Positions 14,501 to 26,087 of a stretch of DNA of 64,000 nucleotides are shown one piece after another. Source of the DNA: Rotaria macrura (taxonomy: Eukaryota > Rotifera > Eurotatoria > Philodinida > Philodinidae); contig OENT01000119.1 in NCBI GenBank assembly GCA_900239685.1, forward strand, positions 62,001 to 126,000. The letters are read 5' to 3'. A program made the position numbers and the translations under genes. The notes beneath the pieces are model-generated. The model ran no database searches. It saw nothing but the letters and a program-made list of their open reading frames with translations, and was not told the DNA's origin. Position 1 is the stretch's first letter. Every line of letters starts with the position of its first letter.

Positions 14501-17500
14501 AAATAAATTGCCATCAAGTGAAGATGATAGTTCCTATTGTGAAGAATGGACAGTAACTGAAGCTAAACGTAAACAAGATGGACTGACAGTAAAAACTATT
14601 ATTGAGAGGTAATGTATAGTAACAAGAAAACAAAGACATACATGTCGATGTGTCAACGAACATATAATTTTGTTTATTTACAATCGATAATATATCAAAG
14701 TAGGCTCTAGATATAAATAAAAGAATTGCAAGTATTTGAACAGAATAATCATATCTGTTTTTTTTTGTTCCAATAATTAAACTTCTCATTATCAAATAAA
14801 TCTTTATGAGATTTTTTAAATTCGGAAAAAATGCTTCAATCTTATGCTTTATTAGTTCATATAGTTATTAGAAACCACAACCATTTAATCATCCACAGAT
14901 AATTAATTATGCTTAGCTTTACTATGCTTTTAAACATACTTGTTTATCTAGAGGTGGTCATCATCGATACAGCATTGATGCTGATACTGCTTCTGCTTCA
15001 TTAAGTCAGCAACAGTTCCATTTCGGGTAGGCTTTAAACTTGAAAATAGACGCATGCTTATAGTGGTTCTTAATCGCAGAAGAGGAGCACAAGTTCAAAA
15101 ACATGAAGAAACAACACAATTATCACCATCAACTGTACGTAAAACGACAACATTTGAAGCTCGACGTAAACTTGATTCCAATGAATCGCCTATCGATTTA
15201 CGTACACAACATTCGTCAAGTGTAAGTCCACGTATAGATAGAGAAACAATCAATAGTGAAAAACAAATTGATGAAAACTATGAAGTTACATTATCATCAA
15301 CTTATGATGAATCCGGTTTAAGAATCTTTACGTCGAAACCAATGACAGCATCATCAGAGACAAACGATGAGTATGTTCCAGATTAAGAAAAAAAAAGTAG
15401 ATTTATTTTTACATATGAATAGATTCGAACTTGATGAAGAGCTTTATATTGCGTGTGCTATTGTTAATGAATCTTTATTTGACGCGAATGGTGATCAGAA
15501 GAAACTGGTAAAATTTTATTGAATTATTTTTAATACTTGAGTAATTCAAATTATTCGATAGAATAATTGTCTTCAATTAATTCAACACGAATGGTTTCGT
15601 ATAACGAGCCAAAAAGAAGTTAATTTTCATTTAATTGAAAAATTTTTGAACAGTATCAAGGAAAATTTTTCGAACTTCTTACTCGAACGTATCATTAATC
15701 TACAAGATGCAAATGTAAGAATAAATTTCGAATAAGAAATCTAAACAAAATTCGTTCATTTAGGGAAATACAGCTCTTCATTATTGTGTTACAAACGGTC
15801 ATTGGCATATAATAAATATACTATTAGATAGAAAAGTTTGTGATGTTTGTTTACAGAATAATGCTGGTTATACAGGTAAAATATATTTGTGTGTTTTTGT
15901 TTCACATAGAATGAATATATTTATATTTTTTTAAGCTGTAATGATGACTGCAGTTATTGATATAACTAGTGATGATCAACGACAAACTGTTCGTCGCTTA
16001 TTTCTCGAGTCACGAAATTTGAATGTCAAAACAATAGATGTATAAACTTGAACATGAGTTCTTTCGATTTTAAAAATAGATCTGTTCTTATTTAGAGTAA
16101 TCAAACAGCCTTAATGCTTGCTGTTAAGCATGGAAAAGCGGCCGTAGTTGAGTTACTGTTAACTAATAGTGCAGCCGTTAATTTACAAGATTCTGAAGGA
16201 TCCACAGCATTGATGTATGCAGTTGAACATGGATCACTAAATATTGTCAAATTACTTCTGGCAAGATCCGAATGTGATGTTGATATTGTTGATAATGTAA
16301 TTTAGAGAAAAATAGTGTTTCTTGTTTTTTTTCTAATTTCAATTCTTTGCCAATGCGAAAAAATTACTTTAGAATGGACAAACAGCTGTTAGTATTGCAA
16401 CACAAAAAAATCGAAAAAATATTCTTGTCGAACTTTATGCCAAAATGAAAGAACAAAAAGGACATCATTCGGTAAATAACTTTATCATTTGTTTTGTTTT
16501 ATTCATGATCTTAAACAACGTACTTAGTAAACGACAACTACTGGAACACGAAATAGTTTTCATATAGTTCGATATATCATATAAGCATATGTCATCAAGG
16601 AGAAACATGCCATTTAAAATCATTGGGAATTAATAAGCTTTATTTTATTACAGACCTTGCAATCGATATTGTAATATTGAAAACAATGACGCAGTTACAA
16701 CTTAATTGATTCAAGTACTGTGAAATCTTTACATCTAGATCGATAAACAACAAGGTTGTTTCTTTTTGCGAAGGCCTTTAGTTTTCTAAGTTATTAGACA
16801 ATATATTTCCGATGATTAAACTTGTGTTAAGAAAATTTTCCACTAGAATGTGCAAGCGAGGGATGCGTATCTAATGTCAACAATCTTTGAGATCAATTAT
16901 CCTCATATGTTTCTCCTTATCCAGAAGAGATATCGAACTATCTGTGTGAAACAGTGTCTTTAACTTAAGTTCAGATTGAATTGAGCATACTATATATATA
17001 TATATATTTATATAAGCATGTTTTCACTTTTTTCTCTGCTTTTCATGCATATATTATTTCTATACATGTATGTGTCTGTTCATATCCTGGCTTTCTAGGC
17101 TTTTAGCAACAAACCTCGTAATTCCAACAGATTGTCATTAGCTGACAGGTAACATAGAAATTAGCTGATATAGATTGAATGTTGATTAATATAGTAATTA
17201 GAAAGTCAATTAATTTAGTTATAAAAAAAATTTATATAAATAAAACTTCTTTTAAATTTTCTAACATAAAATAATTAATATGCGAGTTTTATTCAAATTA
17301 GTTCATATGATGATATGAAGAAATTTAACAAAGAATTTCAATCGTCGATTAAATTTATTATGTTTGTTGTATTCATAAGCACATGCGCTTATTTTTTATT
17401 TCTTTTCCATTAATTAGAAAGGTTGGCCTTTTCCATTATTCTTGATTTTTGTATTGCTTGAATTTGATTTAGATACTAATGATGCATGAATGTTTTTTTT

Positions 17501-17685
17501 TATATCATACTTGAGAAAATAACAAAACAATAACAGTTTTTTCTTGTTCTCTTTCAAGATCTACAATGAGCAGTTACAATCAGACGACGCCAACAGAGAC
17601 GAAGTCTTCCACGTTTCAACGTCATAACTCAGATGATACAAGTCCAACAGTATCACAATTTCAACATGATTATTCTAATGAATAG
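7599..17685 (+). CDS. KANK: KANK-family adaptor (KN motif and ankyrin repeats)
   Basis: Eighteen coding exons join in phase: 7599-7758, 10537-10739, 11042-11188, 11282-12047, 12117-12524, 12584-12938, 13314-13704, 13752-14608, 14952-15026, 15080-15370, 15423-15507, 15562-15714, 15764-15875, 15936-16039, 16096-16296, 16373-16471, 17099-17148 and 17559-17685. They give about 1527 residues. The KN motif (CPYGYHLDTDF, then MKFLDNMYG) is at 10602-10690; in known KANKs it binds talin at focal adhesions. Coiled coils lie near 11940-12040 and 12320-12440; the family uses this region to recruit liprin. Five ankyrin repeats occupy 15690-16460 (GNTALHYCV, NQTALMLAV, GSTALMYAV and GQTAVSIAT are visible); in vertebrates they bind the kinesin KIF21A. 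A Ser/Thr-rich tail of about 57 residues follows. The acceptor at 11042 is weak, so that exon edge is the least certain. Confidence 0.88.
9440..10078 (+). promoter_or_regulatory. Candidate internal promoter and 5' UTR of KANK
   Basis: This stretch precedes the second possible first exon. It is less AT-rich than its surroundings and carries a TATTTATA box-like motif at 9744-9751, a perfect 16-bp palindrome CCGATGCATGCATCGG at 9526-9541 and an E-box palindrome CACACGTGTG at 9614-9623. The promoter role is inferred from position and motifs only. Confidence 0.35.
10079..10127 (+). CDS. KANK: Alternative first coding exon of KANK
   Basis: An ATG opens a 49-nt exon encoding a short basic peptide (MELVKRRVHRRSNRMR) that ends at a strong GTAAGT donor. 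Its end phase (one base into a codon) equals that of the exon at 7599-7758, so either exon splices in frame to 10537. The resulting protein would be about 1490 residues, with a basic start in place of the His-rich start of the upstream exon. Transcript data would be needed to prove use. Confidence 0.6.
12280..13950 (+). repeat. Degenerate R-D-V-A protein repeats in the KANK linker
   Basis: At least a dozen copies of a short core, arginine then D/H/N/Q, then V, then A/S/N, recur at irregular spacing of roughly 12-50 residues across four exons. Examples are QRDVAINHH, VRDVALTCH, HRDVNLQCN, KRDVSMEAL, KRDVSIGVS, FRDVGTHVN, QRDVAIMFA, TRQVATDTH, SRHVSTDTR, QRNIAVQVR and LRDLAVNTE. They lie between the coiled coils and the ankyrin domain. 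They look like docking motifs in a disordered linker; no function is shown by the sequence. Confidence 0.65.
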
Positions 17686-20600
17686 GCCAACTTTGTTTTT
17701 TCATATATTGCCTAGTCTTGTGCGCGCTTCTTTTTATAATTACATTGCTTGTCCAATAATTGATTTTTAAGTATATAGAACCAAACACACTATTCACTTA
17801 TATGAAACAATATGCGTTTGAGTGTATTTTGCTTTTTTTAAAATGTGTGTGTGTGTGTGTATAACGGAAAGTGGGCATTTTTATGTATATGAATAGATAA
17901 AAGAAATGCATATGAATTATAAACATTGAATAGATCATAGTCTGATCTTAACAAGTTCACTGTGAAAATTTTTTATCAATGTTATCTGTGATATATTGTT
18001 GTAATGCAGTATTCGGCATAGAACATTCTCGAAGTCTCTCACACAATGGATTCGTTCTTGAATAATGACCAGTTCAGCAAAATTCATATGACAATCCGAA
18101 TTAAATCGAAAGACTCGTCTACGATCAACGTTAACAGCAAAGGATCGGATATGCATATAAAATTATATGTAATGCATACTCATACATCTCAAATTAACCT
18201 ATCCTCAACTATCAAGGCTGTAAATAAGTACCTGAATGTGACAAAATAGTCAAAATACAATTTATTATAAGCTAAAAATAAACATTGCAGTTTTTCTTTT
18301 CATTAATGTTATATATATTTTTCCTACCTAAAGCATTAATACCAGAACTTGTCAAATCAAAAGTGTTATGCAAGGGTTGTTCAATTTCCATTAGAATTAT
18401 GTTCTCTTTCTGAATGCAAATTCGAATTTTGCGCAACTCATTGATTTAAATGTTATGAAATACTAATATTTGATTGTAGTGATCGGAACATTGTTGTTCT
18501 GATCGTTCGTTTGTTTTTTTTCTTCTCAGTTCTCTATCAATACAGAATTTTGATAAGCAACACATTAACATGGTACTGTCTTGATACCCTAATTTACAGA
18601 AATGAAAATTCTTGTCTCTCAATGACTGTGGTTAGATCTTAGGTTCTTGAAAACACTGCTCAAAGTACAATTTCACTCATTAAAATAAGCAAAAAGAGAT
18701 AGCTACTGGATTGAATTATGTTGTAAAAACATTTTTACGACATGATTGAATTACTCGAAAAGAAACTGAATGAAAAAGAATGATCGTCTTTTACAGAAAA
18801 ACTGGGAAAGTATTCAGAAATGGTATGAATGAATAATATATAACTGATTTCAAACAGGATACATTAGCATTTTTCATGTTCATAAATCTTTAGCCATAAT
18901 TTTCAAAATAACAATTATCACATTTTGATTGACTTTTAAAACGATCGAAAAATGAAGGAATCATGTTTCTCAAAATTTTCGACATATTATCACAACGCTG
19001 CTACTTATTTCACTATACATTCTAATATCGACCATTAACCATACTTAATGCAGTCATTTTTCATGACTATAGCCGATAAAAAAGTAACACATCGGAATTC
19101 ATCAATTCTATGCTACGAAATTTCAAGATTTGATTTTTTATTATTTTTTAAAACAGCTAATTTTAAATTTTACGCAAGAATTCGATCGAAAATGTGTCCT
19201 AAAGACTACGTCACTCTCTTTGAATAACCGATAATCATTTTTTTTCAAATTATATCGAGTCAAATTTTTGATATCATTTGAAAATTTATCAAATCTTCTT
19301 ATGTATTAATTTCTTTTTGTGAGATTGAAATAATCTATTTACAATGAATGACAATTAACTGATTTACTATGCTCATTATTAAGAAACTACAATACTGCTA
19401 TTAGACGATCGTGTGATCAAGCTTATCTCAGTCATTGTGAAAGATATAAAATACGTTTATTTTTAATACTATTTAAGTATCCATTCTTGATTTATGAAAC
19501 TTGAAAGAAAAATGGAATACTATTAGAGTGCATTAGTTTTTGTGAGTTCAAGTAACTTGACGAAATACTTCTTGTATTCATTTTGTGCTCCGAAATATTT
19601 GATCATGTAAAATATTTTACTAGTTGTTGTTATGAAAGTTTTTACAGTTTATATCTATATGAGTTTTTTATACTAGAAATATAAAAAATTAGTAATTTAG
19701 AAAATTTGTCTTGTGTTTTACTGTTACAAAGTACTATTCTTGACAAGTACCAATGAATTTTGAACAATGACCATAAAATAGTTTCATGCCGACAAATTTA
19801 TCGCTTTATAAGCGTCAAATAATCGTTTAGAAATGTTGATTTGTAGATAGAGAATATCAAATAACTACATATTCTAGTTCTAAGAGTTCGTGTGAACAAT
19901 ACGACAAAAGAAAATCACTATAAATTTTCTATGAATGAATCATTGAACATCTTTTGACAAGTATTAGATCTTTATTGAAGTGTTACTTACAATTAATAAT
20001 CGTTATTTTCAAATAGACTGCTATGGCTCTTTTTTAATTATTCAATTTTCTAACATGCAATATATCATAAAGTAATCCGTTGAATAAATAGAAACAATAG
20101 AAGTACTATCTTTAAAATGGCGTGTAGTCCATGAGAACCGTCTGTTGTTCTTATTCAGATAACCCTCACGTTTTCACAACAGATAGGATTAAATTAATAA
20201 AAAAAACTATAACAATTTGAAAACAGGATGTAACACAAAACTACAAGGTCTCAAGTGAAAGATTTGTATTTAATGAACATGATTAAAAATAAATTTGCAT
20301 AAATAACCGATGACATCAAATGTGTAGTTTCGAGAAGTGCTAGTAAACAATGAAGTTCACCGTTTAAGAAAGACATTGACCTATAATGATATTATTTGAT
20401 TTACTATTGTGGACACTTTGATGTAAGGAGTAGTGGATTCAAGAGAGAAAAACAAATATGTCAGAAACTTACACAACACAATAAACATAATTGACCAGAA
20501 GATAAACTGATTTCAAAACTTTTTTGTGTTCATTGACTTCGAAAAATGAGTATAAAAAAACGAAAGGATAGTGTTTACGATCAGACGAAAATGAAAATAA

Positions 20601-20695
20601 TCGTAATTGAACATCAACGATGAATTATTCATAGTTTTATTTGAATTGTTTATTAAAGGAAAGAGAGACAAAAGATTTTCGAAAAATTCTATATT
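17686..20695. other. Intergenic between KANK and the BTB gene
   Basis: The stretch follows the KANK stop. A (GT)n run lies near 17846-17860 and an AATAAA near 18277-18282 could be a distal polyadenylation signal. The frames at 17935-18249 overlap on both strands and show no motif. Nothing else is supported. Confidence 0.5.
20649..20654 (-). terminator. Candidate polyadenylation signal of the BTB gene
   Basis: AATAAA on the minus strand lies 42 bp after the stop codon of the BTB gene, with a second copy at 20636-20641. Confidence 0.5.
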
Positions 20696-21649
20696 CTACA
20701 TGGGATTAATTATTTTTACGCGATCGTTAGGAGAATGCAAATTAATATGTAATTGCCAAGGAAACGGACAGCCTTCACGTATATCGATTGGTATTTCATA
20801 GATTTTTTTTGTTCGATAATTTAACATTGAAATAAGACTTAATTGACAATTCAATGTTAATTCAATTTTATCATTTGAACACATATCTGAATCGTATCCA
20901 CCATAACATGGTGCAGATGCTAGTACACCTTTTAAGTAAACTTGTTTTCCACCTGCCCAACCATAGGCTGTTGGTGATTCAAATGATATTTCTTGCATAG
21001 GTGTACCCGACCAAATGATACCTATGAATGTATTGTACATGTCCATTGAATCATTTTTCAATACTAATACGATCCGATTAATACCAGATGAGTAAACATT
21101 AATTCCACGACATTCACCATATCGAAAATTGCCGGCATGTATGGCAATCGAACTATTTTCGTCGAGTAGAATATGTCCACATAAATTGTTGAATTTTTCA
21201 TGTCGATGTATTCCACACATTAAATCTCGAGGAAAATTTAATCGATAACATAAAGAACGAAATCTTTGTCGATCGAATTCATCTCGTGGTAATTCCAGTA
21301 CTCTACGTGTTGATGACCATTCACGTAGTTGATTAAGTAAATATTTAAATAGATCTGGATCACAATCAAAAAATAAACGACCATCATCGTCATGTGTCAT
21401 TTTTTCTGACCATGAATCAGTGCAAGCTAGAGCCAGAACTGTATTCGGAATACACATTAATGTCGATCGTCTTGTTGACATATGTACACCGCTAATATTG
21501 AGTGAAATAATCGGATCATCTTTGACCGATACACAATATCGATACATTAATTTTGTTTCAGCTTTTGATAACGGTGAAATAGTATTCGATGCAGTCGCAT
21601 CTCTATGATCAGTTTTCTCATTTATTTGCTGTGCTGGACTGCTGGCCAT
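20696..21649 (-). CDS. BTB/POZ (KCTD-type) protein, single exon
   Basis: An uninterrupted 317-residue frame starts at an ATG at 21649. Residues about 48-135 resemble the potassium-channel tetramerisation type of BTB domain: ISLNISGVHMSTRRSTL, then a DGRLFFDCDPDLFKYLL segment and a LCYRLNF end. KCTD-type BTB proteins often oligomerise and act as adaptors for cullin-3 ligases; that role is inferred from the family. Residues about 150-315 are a beta-rich region with YGWAGGKQVYLKG and MLNYRTKKIYEIP segments that looks like a SPRY-like sandwich, but I cannot confirm the family. There are no transmembrane segments, so it is not a channel. It has no introns, unlike its neighbours, which hints at a retrocopy or a compact expanded family. 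No close orthologue is named. Confidence 0.75.
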   Translation of the reverse strand: MASSPAQQINEKTDHRDATASNTISPLSKAETKLMYRYCVSVKDDPIISLNISGVHMSTRRSTLMCIPNTVLALACTDSWSEKMTHDDDGRLFFDCDPDLFKYLLNQLREWSSTRRVLELPRDEFDRQRFRSLCYRLNFPRDLMCGIHRHEKFNNLCGHILLDENSSIAIHAGNFRYGECRGINVYSSGINRIVLVLKNDSMDMYNTFIGIIWSGTPMQEISFESPTAYGWAGGKQVYLKGVLASAPCYGGYDSDMCSNDKIELTLNCQLSLISMLNYRTKKIYEIPIDIREGCPFPWQLHINLHSPNDRVKIINPM

Positions 21650-23762
21650 GGTTGTATGTGTGTTTGTTCTTTTGTTTATTAGAAGAAGAAAGAAAACGAA
21701 TGCAGAAGAAAAGAAAATACGAAAAAAGGATTAAAACAAAACAGTATTGTATCGATTGGAAATTTTAACATGCATGTTTTCGACAGCAATCGAAAATAAG
21801 TATGATTTCACATGAAAGACATATCTCAATGTAGAAAAACAAACGAACCGATAAATACACTAGTTCACTCAGGAAATCCTGAACCAAAGAACAGATGTAA
21901 ATCTGTAAAACCCAGTGATAATGATGGTAATTATCGTATGCTTCTTTCTTCTGGCAGAAGTGCAGTGCCCCAATCTGCCTAACATTAGTCCCACGACAAC
22001 GTCTGTATACCGTTAAAATTGATGATAATGTACTTGTAGATTAGAAAAAAAATAGAAGATCAATTCCACACGTTGCTTGATTATCTTTCATAGTTATATG
22101 ATTGAAATCTACACATAGTAAATCATGTCAAAGTAACATATGACACAATAATTAAAAACGATATGTAATTATATATAACGAGAAATACGTTATCGTCAAT
22201 TTAATTAGACACAATGGAAAAGTAAAATTTTCTTTGTTCTTCGTCGTTGCAACTAAACATTATCGAATAATTAACAGTTGAAAGCTTGCATTATTCGGCT
22301 TTTCTTTGCGATAGTATGAGATACCACTTGAATATCTAAGTATTTATGAATAGAATATTTTACTGAAGATTTGCCAGACGCAGTACGTTTTGCCCTTTGA
22401 AAAATGTTTTTTTTCATTAGATTTTATCATAGAATCGCTATGTTTGTTTGCCAACTAGTCGAGAAAAGATAAGCTTTTCTCGAATATGTATGTTGTTTGT
22501 CGTTATTCCCAATAGACAAGTAACGCCGATGAGATGATAAATGCCATTTCTTAATAACCTTGGACTTCCAGAACAAATTTCATCAAGTTCTAGTTGTTTC
22601 AATCTTCATCGATTCTCTCTAGAACAGAAAAAGAAAGAAACAGATATTTTTACGTTCAACATTTTCAACGAAATAATCCAAACAAACAAAGAAAGAAAGT
22701 ATGTCTATTATTCCATGTAAATCTAGATTGAATAGAATCATTTATATTTGATGCATAACAACGAATATAACTAGTTTTTATCAGATAAGCTCTTCTACAT
22801 TGCGCACATGCTTCAAGGAGAACTATGTGTTTATTTACAGTTACCAAATGATCGATCTCAAAGAGTTAATATTGACTAAAACTAATAGAAAGTTTTCTTG
22901 CCAATTGTGCTATAAGTAATTGGAAAAATCCATTAACAATATCATTTGCTCTTCGTTTTAAACTAGTGATCAGTTTTCACATTATATGATCTAATATTTT
23001 TACTACTTTTCTATAGTTGTAGTAATAAAGTTAAGTAGAGAAAAAAAAGCAATTATTTATATATGTCATAGACTTCAGATGTAAACAATATTACTTTTTA
23101 CAAGTCAGACTCGTTCTGTATTATTTCCTGTCAAAAAACAACTAAATGAATGAAAATTTTCAAGATATCTGGCTTTGTCATCATATAGTATCAGAAGATA
23201 ATTAGTTCCCAAAAGAAAATATTAAAATAGATAATGTTTTCAAATTATGTCTATTCAATTTCCTTTTTAATTGTTCCCAAAAGAAGTATGAAGTCAGTTG
23301 CTAGAGTTTTTCTCGCATAAAACTTCATTTCTAACGCGTACAGTATGATTGACAAGTAGCAATATCTACTAACAAACTCGTGTAAACAGATTATAATGAA
23401 AGAAAATTCTTCCTATGAAATGATTAATGCTCCAGAAAATAGAGATTATTATCATTTGACATATGAAGACCGTAGCATGCATATGAAACTACGATCTCTA
23501 CTCTCGATAATTCAATCGAAATTGACGTTTTATTAGTAAATTTGGTTGTCAATACAGCGTTAACTCGTACAGTTCTCTGTTTTTTTATCTTATCTCAAGT
23601 GACTTAGTCATCGTGGAACCCGATTTTATCAAGTATGATGATAGCGAATCAATAATTTATGATGAGATAATGATTGCAATAATCGTTCATATGTCCGATG
23701 AAAAAAAAGTACAACAACATTGAACTTATCAATTTTAATCACTGATTGAATCATCATTCGCA

Positions 23763-23800
<38 letters not shown>

Positions 23801-26087
23801 ATCGGTCATTAGTATTAACATGTCAATCTATGCGAGGGAGTGGAACGAGAAAAAAAAGAAATAAGATCTAAAATATCATTTTTTCCATTGGTTCAATCAG
23901 AATTGTAAGAAGCTAGTCGTTCAACTTTGATCGATGTTCGATGGGTTGACTTCCTTATTGATTATACGAATAGTCTTATTTTTTTTTCATATTATTGTAG
24001 TTCTAGTCCTCGATTTAGATCTATACAACCAGTTTGAACATGATCGATGATAGTTTTATCTGCTGATGATGGATGAAATTCATTCGTTGCACTAGAACTT
24101 CGATATATCTATTCAGACAATCTTGTTTTTCTTATATTTCAATCCAAATCAATACATAAGATCTTGTACAATACCTTAATTATTACTTGTTGATTTAGTG
24201 AAAGGAAATATCAACAATTCGTCTTTTACAAAAATTTGCCTGCTTCATCTACTCTTGTTATTACTTCGAGGGAGTTAGTTATGCGCGTATGAATCATCTT
24301 TATTTAGAATATTGGGCTTGCTTTCTTTTAGCACAACATTCCTTAGTGCCATTAACTAGAACCAGACAAAAATATATCCACTATTCCAATAAGTGCGATA
24401 TTCCTTACGTTAGAACGATCTAATTGCGTTTATTTGTCAACGACAAAAAACATAATCTTATACTTATCATTGCTTTTACAATCAATAATAACGAAAGTCT
24501 TGGCACTTCGCATCATCATCGTAAAAGAAAATATTTTGGGTCTACTATCTAATACTTTCCTAAAGGTCGATCAACAATACTCAGAACTATGAAGCATTAT
24601 CAAAGGTAATTTATATTCGGATTTGTTCATGTGTATTTCATGTTCGCTGTCTCTTTTTTTCTTCTTTTTTCTTCCCCATAAATGATGTTGTTATAAACGT
24701 GCATTTATACACTCGACTAATCAAAAGTGCTAATTTGATTTCATTATGATCACTGGTACTCTGATTCAGTTATAGATTTATTTTTGTTATTAGACTCAAC
24801 GAATTTACATGTGATTAAGAATTCACGTATTATATTTTCTCTTTTCTTTTTATCTTTACAAGCTTAGACGGCATTTCCTAGATTGTCGTTTCCACTCGTA
24901 CTATATCAATTGAATTATCTATAGGAAGAACCGAATATGATAAGACACAGAAATCAGATTCGATATTCTTCTCTTTCAATCTATCGATGATCACTGACTT
25001 GAATAATTAACAGTGTAAACTATAATAAGAGTCTTATAGCACAATTATTAATTTTTTGGTTATAAATGTAAGAAAAATTGAATCGATTTTCGAATAGATA
25101 CGAACATTGTAATGTTCGTATTTATATTTTGAATGAATCAAAATCTTTGCTTTTTTTCACACTGATTAGTTAAGTTTATATGTCGACAATTATCGAGTAA
25201 CAAAGCATTTGTATCATATGATATGATTAACTAGGCATATTTTTCTTCTTCATATTCGTCAATGTTCAAGTTCTATTAGCGAAACTTGAGAGGCAAAACA
25301 TGTTTATGTCGTCTTTTTTTTCTCTATTCCCTATATTTCTTACTAGCAATAGTCTTAGCTTGACAAGGAACACATGCCATTATGTATCATGATAAGACAA
25401 AACATAGTTAGTTCGAATTTCGTCTTGTACTATCCTTGGTTAGGAAATAGCTACAGAATTAATGCAGAGAAGTTACGTTAGCAAAACAAAAATGTCGGTG
25501 AGTTATATTTCATGCAATAGAAAATTTTTTTTTCCAAAATCAAACAAGATCATGTGCTTGATCAATCAATAATTGTGTTTTCCGATGACAAAAATCCACT
25601 TGTAAACGTTTGCTGAATCTAAACCGTCGTCAATGAATGAATGAGTAGAGAAAAAGAAGAAAGAAATCGTTATTATCGTGATTACAATCTACAGTAGGAT
25701 GTTAAGATTACAGAGACCAAACGAGTATGCATCAGAAATAAAAATGTAAGAGGAGAAGCCGGTGAGAATAAGAAAGAAAAAGAATAAAGAAAAAAGAGAA
25801 ATAGTCAGTTTGTATCAAGAACGAGAATTCTATTTAAGTAAGTTATGTTCATCTTTTTCACTATTATACGATTGATGTTAGGTCTTCTTCTTATGACTGT
25901 TTTTGATAGATTTGTGTAACGAGAAAAAAAAAGAAAGGAAAAAATAGCAAAAGAAAGGAGGAAAATGGGAGACATTTATTGAATAAGACTAGCGCTTTTA
26001 TCTTAGTGTATGTTTTGAGATGTTTTTCTTAAATGACTTTGATCGCTTTTTGCCATCGTAGGCCAGTAAAAATTTGCTTCTCGTCTT
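21650..26087. other. Long intergenic region between divergent BTB and Kir genes
   Basis: No supported coding sequence was found. It should contain the promoters of both divergent genes. It includes a (AT)17 microsatellite and many short homopolymers. The frame at 22665-22847 (minus) has no recognisable motif. A purine-rich stretch at 25740-25980 precedes the Kir start; an acceptor-like site at 26060 suggests a 5' UTR intron. Confidence 0.5.
23765..23798. repeat. (AT)17 microsatellite
   Basis: An uninterrupted AT dinucleotide run. Shorter AT runs occur near 8527, 16990, 26750 and 43108. Confidence 0.95.
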
